A DNA stretch of 64,000 bases, taken from positions 62,001-126,000 of the forward strand of contig CAWDUJ010000002.1 in the NCBI GenBank assembly GCA_963805455.1. Direction: 5' to 3'. Both the position numbers and the translations under genes were made by a program. The first letter of the stretch is position 1. Each line of letters starts with the position of its first letter. Below are positions 43,415 to 52,404 of the stretch, in pieces. The notes under the pieces are model-generated. The model had not been told where the DNA came from. It did not search any database and was given only the letters and a program-made list of their open reading frames with translations. Source of the DNA: VRUE01 sp963805455 (GTDB lineage: Bacteria > Actinomycetota > Thermoleophilia > Solirubrobacterales > 70-9).

Positions 43415-44502
43415 CTCAGGTCGGCGATCGCGGTGACCCGGCGACCGCCGTCGGAATCGCGCTGGAGCTGGACGACGTGGTCGATGCCGCGCCGCACCTG
43501 GGTCGCGATCGCGTCATGCGGCAGGCCCACACCGGCCATCAGCGCCAGCGTCTCGATTCGCGAGACCGCGTCCTCGGGCGAGTTGGCATGGACGGTCGAG
43601 AGCGCGCCGTCGTGGCCGGTGTTCAGCGCCGTCAGCAGATCGAGCGCCTCGGGGCCGCGCACCTCGCCGATCACGATCCGGTCCGGGCGCATCCGCAGCG
43701 CGTTGCGAAGGAGGTCGCGGATCGTCACCTCCCCCCTGCCCTCGACGCCCGCGGGCCTGCTCTCGAGGCGGACGACGTGCGGCTGCTGAAGGCGCAGCTC
43801 GGCGGCGTCCTCGATCGTCACGACCCGCTCCGCTGCCCCGATGTAGCTCGATAGCGCGTTCAGCAGGGTCGTCTTTCCGGAGCCGGTACCGCCGCTGACG
43901 ACGACGCTGCGGCGCTCCGACACCGCGGTCGCCAACGACTCCAGCTGGCCCCCGGTCAGGGTCCCGGACTCGACCAGCTGCCGCGGACCCGGCCGGCGGA
44001 CGCCGAAGCGACGGATCGAGAGGACCGGCCCGTCGACCGCCAGCGGCGGGATCACGACGTTGACGCGCGAACCGTCGGCGAGCCTGGCGTCGACCATCGG
44101 GCTCAGCTCGTCGACCCGTCGCCCGAGCGGAGCGAGGATCCGCTCGATTGCGTTCCGGAGCTGCTCCTCGTCGGCGAAGCGGATCTCGGCGGGCTCGATC
44201 CGCCCGCGGCGCTCGACGAAGACGGTCTCGGCGCCGTTGACCATCACCTCCTCGACCGCGGGATCGGAGAGCAGGTCCTCGAGCGGTCCGAGGCCGACGG
44301 TGTCGCGGAGGATCCCGGCGACCACCGCGTCGCGATCGGCATCGCCGAGCAGGGCCGCCTCCCGGTCGACCAGGGCGCGGACCTCAGGCTCGAGACCCTC
44401 CGAGGGGCCTGCGCCGCGCGCGGCCTCCGCCCGCCGTCGGTCGATCAGCCGCGAGCGCAGCGCGGCCGCGAGCTGCTCACGGTGGCGCTCCCGCGACCTC
44501 AA
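43411..44502 (-). CDS. cpaF: Tad pilus assembly ATPase CpaF/TadA
   Basis: This 363-residue secretion ATPase of the PilT/VirB11 superfamily powers Flp pilus assembly. Walker A is GGTGSGKTTLLN near residue 182. The Asp box is TIEDAAELRLQQPHVVRLE near residue 209, Walker B lies in RPDRIVIGEVRGPEALDLL near residue 248, and the His box is NTGHDGALSTVHAN near residue 270. The N-terminal segment EEVMVNGAETVFVERRGRI is typical of CpaF. The TTG start overlaps the cpaB stop by 4 bases (TTGA). Confidence 0.93.
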   Translation of the reverse strand: MRSRERHREQLAAALRSRLIDRRRAEAARGAGPSEGLEPEVRALVDREAALLGDADRDAVVAGILRDTVGLGPLEDLLSDPAVEEVMVNGAETVFVERRGRIEPAEIRFADEEQLRNAIERILAPLGRRVDELSPMVDARLADGSRVNVVIPPLAVDGPVLSIRRFGVRRPGPRQLVESGTLTGGQLESLATAVSERRSVVVSGGTGSGKTTLLNALSSYIGAAERVVTIEDAAELRLQQPHVVRLESRPAGVEGRGEVTIRDLLRNALRMRPDRIVIGEVRGPEALDLLTALNTGHDGALSTVHANSPEDAVSRIETLALMAGVGLPHDAIATQVRRGIDHVVQLQRDSDGGRRVTAIADLR

Positions 44503-45161
44503 CCTCCACCCGCCGGCAGCAGCGTCACTCGTCGGGCAAAGCTCTCGGCGGCGATCAGCCGCAGGGCCTGGGGCCTTGTCAGGCCGAGCGTCGCGGTGGC
44601 CGATTCGCCCGGTTCGGAGCCTTCGAGGACGGGGTTGAGGGCAAGAAGCGGCACCCGGCGGGCGGCAACGTAGGTACGCCCGCTCCCGGCGCCGCTCGGT
44701 TCGGTGGTGACGATCACGTCCATCTTCGCCCCGGCCGGGCTGGCGCCGCCGAGGAGCAGCGCGTCGGAGCCGCTGACCGCGATCTCGACCGGTCCTCGGC
44801 CGTGGCCGAGCGACGGGCCCGCCGAGGAGCCCTCCCCCGGGACGCGGAGCTGGGAGGCCTGCAGGTAGGAGCCCCCCGAAAGCCTGGATGCGGCGACAAG
44901 CCCCGCCGCTTCCGCCGGGGCCGCGAGCGCGCCCGGAGGGATGAAGCGTTCCGGCACCCGGCGCACCGTCAGGACCTCCCCGGCCCGCGCGGAGTCCAGA
45001 CGCGTCCCCGCCGACAGCGACGAATCGAGGACCACGACCGGGCGCAACGGTCCGTAGCCGCCGGTCACCCTCGATCCGTATCCCTCCGCGATCGCCGCCG
45101 CCGCGCCGGCCGCCGCGATCGCCAGGAGGAGGAAGACGAGGGCTCGCCCGCGCCTACTCAT
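44499..45161 (-). CDS. cpaB: Flp pilus assembly protein CpaB/RcpC-like
   Basis: This 220-residue exported protein has an N-terminal membrane helix (residues 7-25) and a SAF domain (VVVLDSSLSAGTRLDSARAG; VRRVPERFIPPGAL near residue 66). RcpC/CpaB domain segments follow (VEIAVSGSDALLLGGASPAGAKMDVIV-type). CpaB proteins sit in the periplasm or cell wall space and help pilus export. The ATG at 45161 overlaps the kinase stop by 8 bases. It is shorter than many CpaB proteins (about 250-300 residues). Confidence 0.8.
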   Translation of the reverse strand: MSRRGRALVFLLLAIAAAGAAAAIAEGYGSRVTGGYGPLRPVVVLDSSLSAGTRLDSARAGEVLTVRRVPERFIPPGALAAPAEAAGLVAASRLSGGSYLQASQLRVPGEGSSAGPSLGHGRGPVEIAVSGSDALLLGGASPAGAKMDVIVTTEPSGAGSGRTYVAARRVPLLALNPVLEGSEPGESATATLGLTRPQALRLIAAESFARRVTLLPAGGG

Positions 45162-45805
45162 GCCTCGCTGGCGCCACCGGGAATTCGAGGGTTGCGACCG
45201 AGCCGCGCTCCGAGCGGCGCAGATCGAAGCTGCCGTGATGCGAGGCGGCGACCCGCCGGACCACCGAGAGACCGAGGCCGCGGCGCCGGCTGCCGGCCAA
45301 CCGCGCGAACAGCTTCGCGGGCGACTCAGGCCGCGGGGCATGCCGGCCGGCCCTGCCCGAATCGGTGACCGTGATCGTCAGCCGGCGCCCATTCCTGCGG
45401 GCCTCCACCTCGACCATCGGCCCACCGTGCTCGATCGCGTTGACGATCAGGTTGTCGAGCGCCTGCGAGAGGGCGACCGGATCGCCTTCCAGAACCGCGT
45501 TCGCCACCTCACCCAGCCTCAGCTCGCCGCCGGCGATCCGCGCCCTTGCCCGCCAGCGCCCGACCGCCGCCTCCAGCATCGGGCGGACCGGGTTCGGCGT
45601 CGGCACCCGACCCGGCCCGGGGCCGTTGATCTCCTCGTCGAGCCGGTCGAGGGCGGCGGTGACGAGGAACAGCGAGCTCTCGATGCCGCCCGTCGCAGCC
45701 CGGCCGGGCTCGACCGAGAGGGCGAGTGCCTGCAGCGGCCGCCGCAGCTCGTGGAGCGCCTCGTTCAGGGCTGCGCGCCGCGAGACCCCCGGCAGCCTGA
45801 TCCCG

Positions 45806-45813
<8 letters not shown>
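45154..45813 (-). CDS. Sensorless histidine kinase
   Basis: This 219-residue protein has an H-box HELRRPLQAL near residue 23 and an N-box DNLIVNAIEHGG near residue 122. A G2-like segment RRRGLGLSVVRRVAASHHGSF lies near residue 178. There is no transmembrane or sensor domain, and the G1 box is reduced to VTDSGRAG. It probably phosphorylates the response regulator encoded just upstream, whose stop it overlaps by 8 bases, and takes its signal from another protein. Placement in the Tad operon suggests it controls pilus genes. Confidence 0.85.
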
Positions 45814-46867
<1,054 letters not shown>

Positions 46868-46953
46868 GGGGTTCCAAGCGCCGGGTTCAGGAGCTTCTCC
46901 CCACAGGCTTGCGCCGACTCAAAGGGTTGGGGAAAAAGGCCGATAGCGGACCT

Positions 46954-47481
46954 GTGGAATCCCTGGTGGAGCGACCCGAGACCGATGTCATCCGTCCCAA
47001 TGCCTGGCTGCGGCGCTCGGGACGGACCTTCTGGTTCGCCATTGTCGCGCTCGGCATGGCGGCGGCCTTCGTCGCAATGTCCCTCTCGCTGGCGCTCGGC
47101 TCCGGCTCGATCCTCGGGGCAGCGATCTTCGGGCTCGTCTTCGCCGGGCCCTGCCTGTTCTTCGCCCGGAGGGTCGGCCGGGCCGGCCTCTGGATGGGCC
47201 CCGCGGGACTCGTGGTTCGCGGCCCGCTTAGAACCTGGGAGGTCCCCGGCAATAACGCCGTTTCATTCAGCCCGGGTGTTCAACCGTCGGCCGGCAACGG
47301 CACCCCCTGCCCGATCCTGACGCGCTCCGATGGAAGCACGATCGGGGTCTGGGCCCTGGGGCGGGAGGGTCTCGTCTTCAACTTCGACACCCACCTCGAA
47401 GAGCTCCGACCGCTCTGCGACGAGCTCAATTCGCTGCTGGAGGAGCTTTACCCCGAGCACCCGCTGCCGCGCCCCGAATGA
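46954..47481 (+). CDS. PH-domain-like membrane protein
   Basis: This ~175-residue protein has two membrane helices (about residues 26-48 and 52-70). A bacterial PH-like domain follows: ARRVGRAGLWMGPAGLVVRGP, then TWEVPGNNAVSF and STIGVWALG. This resembles actinobacterial PH-domain membrane proteins of unknown function. The start is uncertain: GTG at 46954 is chosen, and TTG codons at 46909 and 46927 are alternatives. It is divergent from the DUF192-regulator gene, with a short gap of 86 bp. Confidence 0.7.
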   Translation: MESLVERPETDVIRPNAWLRRSGRTFWFAIVALGMAAAFVAMSLSLALGSGSILGAAIFGLVFAGPCLFFARRVGRAGLWMGPAGLVVRGPLRTWEVPGNNAVSFSPGVQPSAGNGTPCPILTRSDGSTIGVWALGREGLVFNFDTHLEELRPLCDELNSLLEELYPEHPLPRPE

Positions 47482-47488
47482 TCGGCCG

Positions 47489-47530
47489 GTAGCCGCTAAT
47501 TCCTTTTCCCCCTTACGGCTACTCGGAATT
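47489..47530. other. Interlocked inverted repeats before the pilin gene
   Basis: GTAGCCG (47489-47495) pairs with CGGCTAC (47516-47522), and AATTCC (47498-47503) pairs with GGAATT (47525-47530). The two stems interleave as in an H-type pseudoknot, so only one hairpin or the knot can form. A T-rich stretch follows (TTCTTTT). It may end transcription of the PH-domain gene or belong to the pilin leader. The AT-rich 128-bp gap must also carry the pilin promoter. Confidence 0.4.
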
Positions 47531-47609
47531 CTGTTCTTTTCGTTGAGATGTGTTTGAGAGGGCCAGTTCAGGTCTATTCGAATTCATTTCGACGCCCGAT
47601 AGCGTCTTG

Positions 47610-48071
47610 ATGGCGCGCCAAACAGACGCGAACGCGGAGGCAGGCTTCAGCCTCATCGAGCTTCTGGTGACGATGTTGATCATCGGCATCTTGGCGGCGA
47701 TCGCCCTGCCGCTTTTCATGAACCAAACCGACAAGGCCGGGGACGCGCAGGCGAAGGAGACCGCTCACTCCGCCCTGGTGGCGATGGAGACCTGCGCGAT
47801 CGACAACGACGGCCGATATGACGAATCCGCCTGCGACCTCGCCGGGATGCACGCGATCGAGCCGAGTCTCCCGGAAGCAGAAGGCGGCCCGCTAAAAGTC
47901 ACCCCGGAAGGGAACGGTTACAAGATCGACGTGACCTCCAAGGCCACCGAAAATATCTTCTCGATCGAACGGGATCCGAGCGGCCAGGTCACCTACTCAT
48001 GCACCGTCGTCAGCGGCAACAGGGGCGGCTGCGTCCTCACCGAAGGCGTGGTCGGGACCTGGGGCGGTTGA
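47610..48071 (+). CDS. Type IV pilin-like protein with class III signal
   Basis: This 153-residue protein has a 12-residue leader MARQTDANAEAG followed by FSLIELLVTMLIIGILAAIALP. That is the prepilin cleavage and N-methylation signature with Glu at +5 and a long hydrophobic helix. The remainder is a small globular domain with two possible disulfides (Cys in METCAIDNDGRYDESACDL and YSCTVVSGNRGGC). It would be cut by a prepilin peptidase and assembled in a pilus or pseudopilus. The ATG at 47610 gives the best leader length. It lies near the Tad operon on the opposite strand but is of the type IVa, not Flp, kind. Confidence 0.85.
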   Translation: MARQTDANAEAGFSLIELLVTMLIIGILAAIALPLFMNQTDKAGDAQAKETAHSALVAMETCAIDNDGRYDESACDLAGMHAIEPSLPEAEGGPLKVTPEGNGYKIDVTSKATENIFSIERDPSGQVTYSCTVVSGNRGGCVLTEGVVGTWGG

Positions 48072-48151
48072 GCCGGCGGGGTGCAAACCCTCGTTCAGGC
48101 GTCGCCCCGCGGAAGCACGCGGTTACGATGACCGCCATGATCCACCACCTG

Positions 48152-48172
48152 CCTCCGCTGGGCTTGCGGAGG
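48152..48172 (+). promoter_or_regulatory. Hairpin covering the ribosome binding site of the next gene
   Basis: CCTCCGC (48152-48158) and GCGGAGG (48166-48172) form a perfect 7-bp stem with a 7-nt loop. The right arm contains the start of the GGAGG ribosome binding site for the ATG at 48177. The mRNA can thus hide its own binding site. A short frame from the ATG at 48138 (MIHHLPPLGLRRGNGLQLE) crosses this hairpin and ends just inside the gene, so its translation could open the structure. Confidence 0.5.
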
Positions 48173-48176
48173 GGGA

Positions 48177-48656
48177 ATGGGCTTCAACTTGAATAGGAAG
48201 ACAACCCGTAGAGGGAACTACGAGTCGGGATCCGACTACGTGCTCGAGTACGGCGAGCTCCGCTTCGCCTTCAACGAGGGCGACTTCGGCCAGCGCGTCG
48301 AGCAGGCGGCGGTCAAACTCGGCTTCGTCTCCCAGGGGCTTTCGGACGAGGAGCTCAATGACCTTCTCGACCTCGCGGTCAACGGCGAGATCGACGAGCC
48401 CAGCTCCCGCCTCGGCGAGCACATCAACGAGAACTGGGAAGACCTGGTCGGCCCCGCCAACCGCAGCCTCGTCCACTGGCTCCGCCGTCTCGTCTTCCGC
48501 GGCGCCTGGCTCGACCAGCGGGTCAAGGAGGGTGAGCTCGACGTCGTCTTCGACGAGCGCACCCAGACCTTCGGATACGTCCAGCCCGACCGCAGCTCCG
48601 AGCTGATCGAGCTCTCCAAAGAGCCCTCCTGGCGCCGCATCGCCTACCGCGGCTGA
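48177..48656 (+). CDS. Hypothetical protein, 159 residues
   Basis: I do not recognise the family. The protein is hydrophilic with no signal peptide or membrane helix. It has an acidic N-terminal half (SDYVLEYGELRFAFNEGDFG) and LSDEELNDLLDLAVNGEIDE near residue 55. It also has RSLVHWLRRLVFRGAWLDQ near residue 96 and a C-terminal VVFDERTQTFGYVQPDR. The ATG at 48177 is preceded by GGAGGGGG. It is convergent with the Rho-like gene, with 7 bp between stops. Codon use matches neighbours, so it is probably a real, lineage-specific gene. Confidence 0.7.
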   Translation: MGFNLNRKTTRRGNYESGSDYVLEYGELRFAFNEGDFGQRVEQAAVKLGFVSQGLSDEELNDLLDLAVNGEIDEPSSRLGEHINENWEDLVGPANRSLVHWLRRLVFRGAWLDQRVKEGELDVVFDERTQTFGYVQPDRSSELIELSKEPSWRRIAYRG

Positions 48657-48663
48657 GCGACGC

Positions 48664-49521
48664 CTACTCGGAGCGCTCGACCCCGGCGACCACGGTCAGC
48701 GAGCCGCTGCCGCCGACGTCCTGGCCGGCGTCGAACAGCTCCTTCGCCTCGTTCGCGGCTTTGAAGGCCTCCCCGAAGCGACTCAGCGAGTCGATCAGGA
48801 CGATCACATCCTCGCCGGCCTCGGCCCGTCGGGTCGCCTGGGCGATGGCGTCGCCGGCGTGGCGGGCCTGCCCCGCGGCGACGATCTCGACCTGGGGGGC
48901 GTCGCGCTTCCACTCCGCGAGCTCGACCGGGGTCGGGTCGACGAGCAGCGCGATCGGATCGGGGCCGCTCGAGGCACCCGAGAGGTCGGCGGCAACTTCG
49001 CGGAGCAGCGCGGTGCAGGCCTCGCGGCTCTCGGCGTAGACGATCGCCTTGCCGCCACCGCCCGCGGGCAACAGCAGGTCCTGGACCCTGACGTCCTTGC
49101 GTCGCCGTCCCCAGCGCCGGCGACGCCGTTTGCGGCGCGGTTTGTCGGAGGGGACCGCGGCCGACGCGGCATCCGTCTCGCCCTGCGGCTCAGGTGCGGG
49201 TTTCGGTTTTGACTCGGGGGCACGTTTTTCGCTCGAGCGCTCGCGACGCTGTCCACCCCGGCCATCGCGCTCGCCGCGCCCGCCGCGGTCCCGCTGTCGC
49301 GACTGGCGAGGTTTGCGGTCGCGCTGGCGACGTTGACCACCGCCACCCGAGCCGCCGCCACGTGACTCCGATTTCCGGCCCGAGCCACCGCCCGAATCGG
49401 GCCCCGCGAGCTGATCGAGCAGCTCGCCCTTGCTCAACATCCTGTAACCCTCGACGCCCTGCTCCGCGGCCAGCGCATGCAGCTCGGCAAGGGGCTTCGA
49501 CTCCAGTTCGGCTCTCGTCAT
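48664..49521 (-). CDS. Degenerate Rho-like protein
   Basis: This 285-residue protein begins with a Rho_N/SAP-like helix pair (ELESKPLAELHALAAEQGVEGYRMLSKGELLDQL-like, residues 4-38). A ~100-residue Arg/Gly-rich basic stretch follows. The last ~150 residues resemble the Rho ATPase: IALLVDPTPVELAEWKRD, GDAIAQATRRAEAGEDVIVLIDSLSRFGEAFKAA, and GGSGSLTVVAGVE. The Rho cold-shock RNA-binding domain is missing. The P-loop position reads GGGGKAIVYAESREA without GKT/S, and the chain ends before the arginine-finger and Q-loop region. It probably cannot hydrolyse ATP. It may bind RNA or modulate true Rho. Confidence 0.75.
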   Translation of the reverse strand: MTRAELESKPLAELHALAAEQGVEGYRMLSKGELLDQLAGPDSGGGSGRKSESRGGGSGGGGQRRQRDRKPRQSRQRDRGGRGERDGRGGQRRERSSEKRAPESKPKPAPEPQGETDAASAAVPSDKPRRKRRRRRWGRRRKDVRVQDLLLPAGGGGKAIVYAESREACTALLREVAADLSGASSGPDPIALLVDPTPVELAEWKRDAPQVEIVAAGQARHAGDAIAQATRRAEAGEDVIVLIDSLSRFGEAFKAANEAKELFDAGQDVGGSGSLTVVAGVERSE

Positions 49522-49536
49522 CGGCCTGAGGTTAGT

Positions 49537-50232
49537 TCAGCCGGCCGCAGCGAGGCGCTTGCTGGTCAGCTTGCTCAGCCATTCGCCGAACTCGGGCCGG
49601 CTCTCCCAGTCGGCGCGGAACTTCTCTGCTCCGGCGTCGGTGAGCGGGTGGTCGAGCATCTGGCGCAGCACCTTCGCCGGCGTTGTCGCGATCTCGCACC
49701 CGATCCTCGCCGCGACGACGATGTGCTCCGGATGCCGGATCGAGGCGGCGATGATCTCCGACGTCATCCCTCCCGCGCGAAGCGTGTCGGCGATCTCCTC
49801 GAGGACCGCGCCGGAGTCGATCGAGATGTCGTCGAGCCGGCCCATGAAGCAGGAGACGTATGTCGCCCCCGCGGCCGCGGCGAGCAGCGCCTGGTTGGGT
49901 GAGAAGACGAGGGTCATGTTGACCGGGATGCCTTCGTCGGTCAGTGACTTGGTCACCTCGAGGCCCTCGCGATTGAAGGGGACCTTGACGACGATGTGCT
50001 CGTGCAGCTCGCGCAGGGCGCGGCCCTCGTCGAGCATGCCCTTGACATCCTGGGAGACGACCTCGGCCGAGGTCGGGCCGCCGACCAGGTCGCAGATCCG
50101 TTTGATGCTCTCCCCCGGGTCGCCGTCCTCCTTGGCGAGCAGCGACGGGTTCGTGGTTGCGCCGGAGAGGATGCCCCAGGAGGCGATCTCCTCGACCTCG
50201 GCGACGTTTCCTGTGTCGATGAAAAGTCTCAT
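49537..50232 (-). CDS. tal: Transaldolase (TalC/fructose-6-phosphate aldolase type)
   Basis: This 231-residue protein has the short transaldolase/TalC architecture: MRLFIDTGNVAEVEEI, GATTNPSLLAKE near residue 25, the Schiff-base lysine in VVKVPFNREG near residue 83, and NMTLVFSPNQALLAAAAGATYVS near residue 104. It belongs to the pentose phosphate pathway or acts as a fructose 6-phosphate aldolase; the two cannot be separated by sequence here. The ATG at 50232 starts the TIM barrel directly. It lies 15 bp upstream of the Rho-like gene, probably in one transcript. Confidence 0.92.
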   Translation of the reverse strand: MRLFIDTGNVAEVEEIASWGILSGATTNPSLLAKEDGDPGESIKRICDLVGGPTSAEVVSQDVKGMLDEGRALRELHEHIVVKVPFNREGLEVTKSLTDEGIPVNMTLVFSPNQALLAAAAGATYVSCFMGRLDDISIDSGAVLEEIADTLRAGGMTSEIIAASIRHPEHIVVAARIGCEIATTPAKVLRQMLDHPLTDAGAEKFRADWESRPEFGEWLSKLTSKRLAAAG

Positions 50233-50283
50233 GGCGCCAGACTAGTGGAGTGGATAGATGGCTCGGCGGGTACGGGCTTGGAG

Positions 50284-50652
50284 ATGGACCTGAAGCTCGA
50301 GCTGATCCCGGTCCCGGTCACCGACGTAGACCGCGCGAGGGAGTTCTATTCCGAGCGCGCGGGGTTCAAATTCGAACAGGACCACACCGTGAAGGAGGGG
50401 CTCCGCTTCGTTCAACTGACCCCGCCCGGATCGAGCTGCTCGATCTCGATCGGGGAAGGCCTGACCGAGATGGAGCCAGGGTCGCTCGAGGGCCTCCAGC
50501 TCGTCGTCGACGACATCGTCGAGGCCCGCGACCAACTCGCCGGCGGCGGCGTCGAGGTCTCCGAGATCCAGGACTTCCCCTGGGGGCGGTTCGTCTTCTT
50601 CAGCGACCCCGACGGGAACCGCTGGTCGGTCCAGCAGATCCCGGAGCGCTAA
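50284..50652 (+). CDS. VOC superfamily (glyoxalase/dioxygenase fold) protein
   Basis: This 122-residue protein has the VOC pattern: ELIPVPVTDVDRAREFYSERAGFKFEQD, then PPGSSCSISIGEG, VVDDIVEARDQLAGGGVEV and the C-terminal FFSDPDGNRWSVQQIP. Members bind a divalent metal and include glyoxalases, antibiotic-binding proteins and dioxygenases. The typical metal-binding His near the start is not obvious, so the activity is open. It is convergent with glpD; the two stop codons overlap within CTAA. Confidence 0.85.
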   Translation: MDLKLELIPVPVTDVDRAREFYSERAGFKFEQDHTVKEGLRFVQLTPPGSSCSISIGEGLTEMEPGSLEGLQLVVDDIVEARDQLAGGGVEVSEIQDFPWGRFVFFSDPDGNRWSVQQIPER

Positions 50653-52319
50653 GCGGCCTGGTCGATACCGGCCTCGGCGGCTGCGGCGGGCCAGGCCTCG
50701 GCCTCGCTCTTCACCTGGCGCCGCGACCAGCCCAGCTCGGCGCCGATCGCGGCGGCGACCGGCCGGACGGCGTCGGCTGTGCGCAGCTGCGGAGCCGCCA
50801 GCAGCCCGAGCCGGGTGCGCCGGAGGAGGACATCGGCGACCGAACGGGCCTGCTCGCGCCGGGCGGCGATCACAGCCTCGGCCAGCAGGTCGGGGCGGCC
50901 ATCGACGATCGGCGCCGCCAGCTTCTGGTCCTTCCATGCGACGTCGAGGACCGCCCGCGCGGCGTGGCCGTAGCGAAAGGCGAGCTGGGCGACGGCCTCC
51001 TCCCCGACGCCCTCGGGCGCCTCGAGATCCTCGACCCGCGCCTCCATCCCGAGCGGAATCTCGGCCGTGTGGCAGGGAGCCTCGCGGCCCTCGCGCTCGA
51101 CGATCCGGTCGACCACCTGCTTTGCCATCCGCCGCCAGGTCGTGAGCTTGCCGCCGGTGATCGTCAGCAGGCCCGAGGAGGTCTCGTAGAGCTCGGCGCG
51201 GCGCGAGATGTCGACCGACTTCTTCGGGTCGCCGGATGAGATCAGGGGGCGGACCCCGGCGTAGGCGCCGACCAGGTCGGAGCGGCCGACCTCGGTGCCG
51301 AAGAAGGCGTTGGTCGCGTCGAGCAGGTACTCGACGTCGTCGTCTCCGGGCCGGGGATGCCCGATGTCGCCCTCGTAGTCGTTGTCGGTGGTCCCGACCA
51401 GTGTTCGTCCGTACCAGGGCAGGGCAAAGATCGCCCGCCCCTCGCCGGCGGGGACGATGCAGGCCGCCGACCCGGTCGAGAGGTCGGCCCGGTCGAGCAG
51501 CAGGTGGGTGCCGCGGCTCGGCTTGATCCGAGGAACGTCCTCCTCATCGACCACCTCCTCCGGCCGCAGCATGTCGGCCCAGACCCCGGTCGCGTTGACG
51601 ACGTTTCCGGCGGCGACCTCGATCCGCTCGCCCGACTCGGCCTCGACGAAGGCGACCCCGCGCGCCTTCCCCTTCTCCCAGGTCAGCTCGGTGACGTCGG
51701 CGCCGTTCAGCATCACCGCGCCGAACCGCTCGGCCTCGCCGAGGATCGTCAGGACGAGGCGGACGTCGTCGGTCTGGCAGTCGTAGAAGAGGTAGGCGTC
51801 GTTGGGGTCGCGGGGCTCGAGCGCGGGGACCATCTCGAGCAGCTCCTCGCGGTCGATCGTGCGGTGGCGGTCGGGCGACCAGTAGAAGTCCTCGTCCTCC
51901 TCCTTGGAGGAGCGGATCTCGCGACGGCTGCGCCCGACCCGCGTCGTCGCCATCACGTCGTACATGTTGAGGCCCAGCCCGATTTTGCGGTCGCGGCGAT
52001 CCTCGCCGAAGGAGGGCACCAGAAACGGCGTCGGGTAGACGAGGTGGGGCGCGAGCTGGACCATCAGCTGCCGCTCGAGCAGCGCCTCGCGGACCAGGCC
52101 GAGGTCGAGGTTCTGGAGGTAGCGGAGGCCGCCGTGGACCATCTTCGAGGAGCGGCTCGAGGTGCCGACCGCATAGTCACCGCGCTCGAGCAGCGCCACC
52201 GAGTAGCCGCGGGAGGCGGCGTCGAGGGCGACCCCGGCGCCGGTGATCCCGCCGCCGATCACGACGACCTCGAAGCGCTGCCCGGCGATCGCCTCGATCG
52301 CCTCGGCCCGCGAGATCAT
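50649..52319 (-). CDS. glpD: Aerobic glycerol-3-phosphate dehydrogenase
   Basis: GlpD is a membrane-associated FAD enzyme oxidising glycerol 3-phosphate to dihydroxyacetone phosphate. The 556-residue protein has FAD-binding VVIGGGITGAGVALDAASRGY near residue 19, SSRSSKMVHGGLRYLQ near residue 54, ALEPRDPNDAYLFYDCQTDD near residue 166, and RGTHLLLDRADL near residue 270. It also has the GlpD motif ITGGKLTTWRRMAK near residue 390 and the C-terminal helical cap. The ATG lies 23 bp after repeat copy C, downstream of the nitroreductase gene. Confidence 0.95.
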   Translation of the reverse strand: MISRAEAIEAIAGQRFEVVVIGGGITGAGVALDAASRGYSVALLERGDYAVGTSSRSSKMVHGGLRYLQNLDLGLVREALLERQLMVQLAPHLVYPTPFLVPSFGEDRRDRKIGLGLNMYDVMATTRVGRSRREIRSSKEEDEDFYWSPDRHRTIDREELLEMVPALEPRDPNDAYLFYDCQTDDVRLVLTILGEAERFGAVMLNGADVTELTWEKGKARGVAFVEAESGERIEVAAGNVVNATGVWADMLRPEEVVDEEDVPRIKPSRGTHLLLDRADLSTGSAACIVPAGEGRAIFALPWYGRTLVGTTDNDYEGDIGHPRPGDDDVEYLLDATNAFFGTEVGRSDLVGAYAGVRPLISSGDPKKSVDISRRAELYETSSGLLTITGGKLTTWRRMAKQVVDRIVEREGREAPCHTAEIPLGMEARVEDLEAPEGVGEEAVAQLAFRYGHAARAVLDVAWKDQKLAAPIVDGRPDLLAEAVIAARREQARSVADVLLRRTRLGLLAAPQLRTADAVRPVAAAIGAELGWSRRQVKSEAEAWPAAAAEAGIDQAA

Positions 52320-52342
52320 CCGGCCGCCGGACGGGTCATCCG

Positions 52343-52404
52343 AATTTCGCGCTTTGCTCGCGGCGCGAAGATCCAGATATGCACCCTTGCTCGCTCCGCG
52401 CTCA
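52343..52404 (-). repeat. Intercistronic repeat, copy C (nitroreductase/glpD)
   Basis: This 62-nt element starts on the minus strand exactly at the TGA stop of the nitroreductase gene (TGAGCGCGGAGCGAGCAAG) and ends with CGAGCAAAGCGCGAAATT, 23 bp before glpD. It includes a perfect 7-bp stem, TTCGCGC with GCGCGAA, separated by 10 nt. Its middle is close to copy A. Confidence 0.75.
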
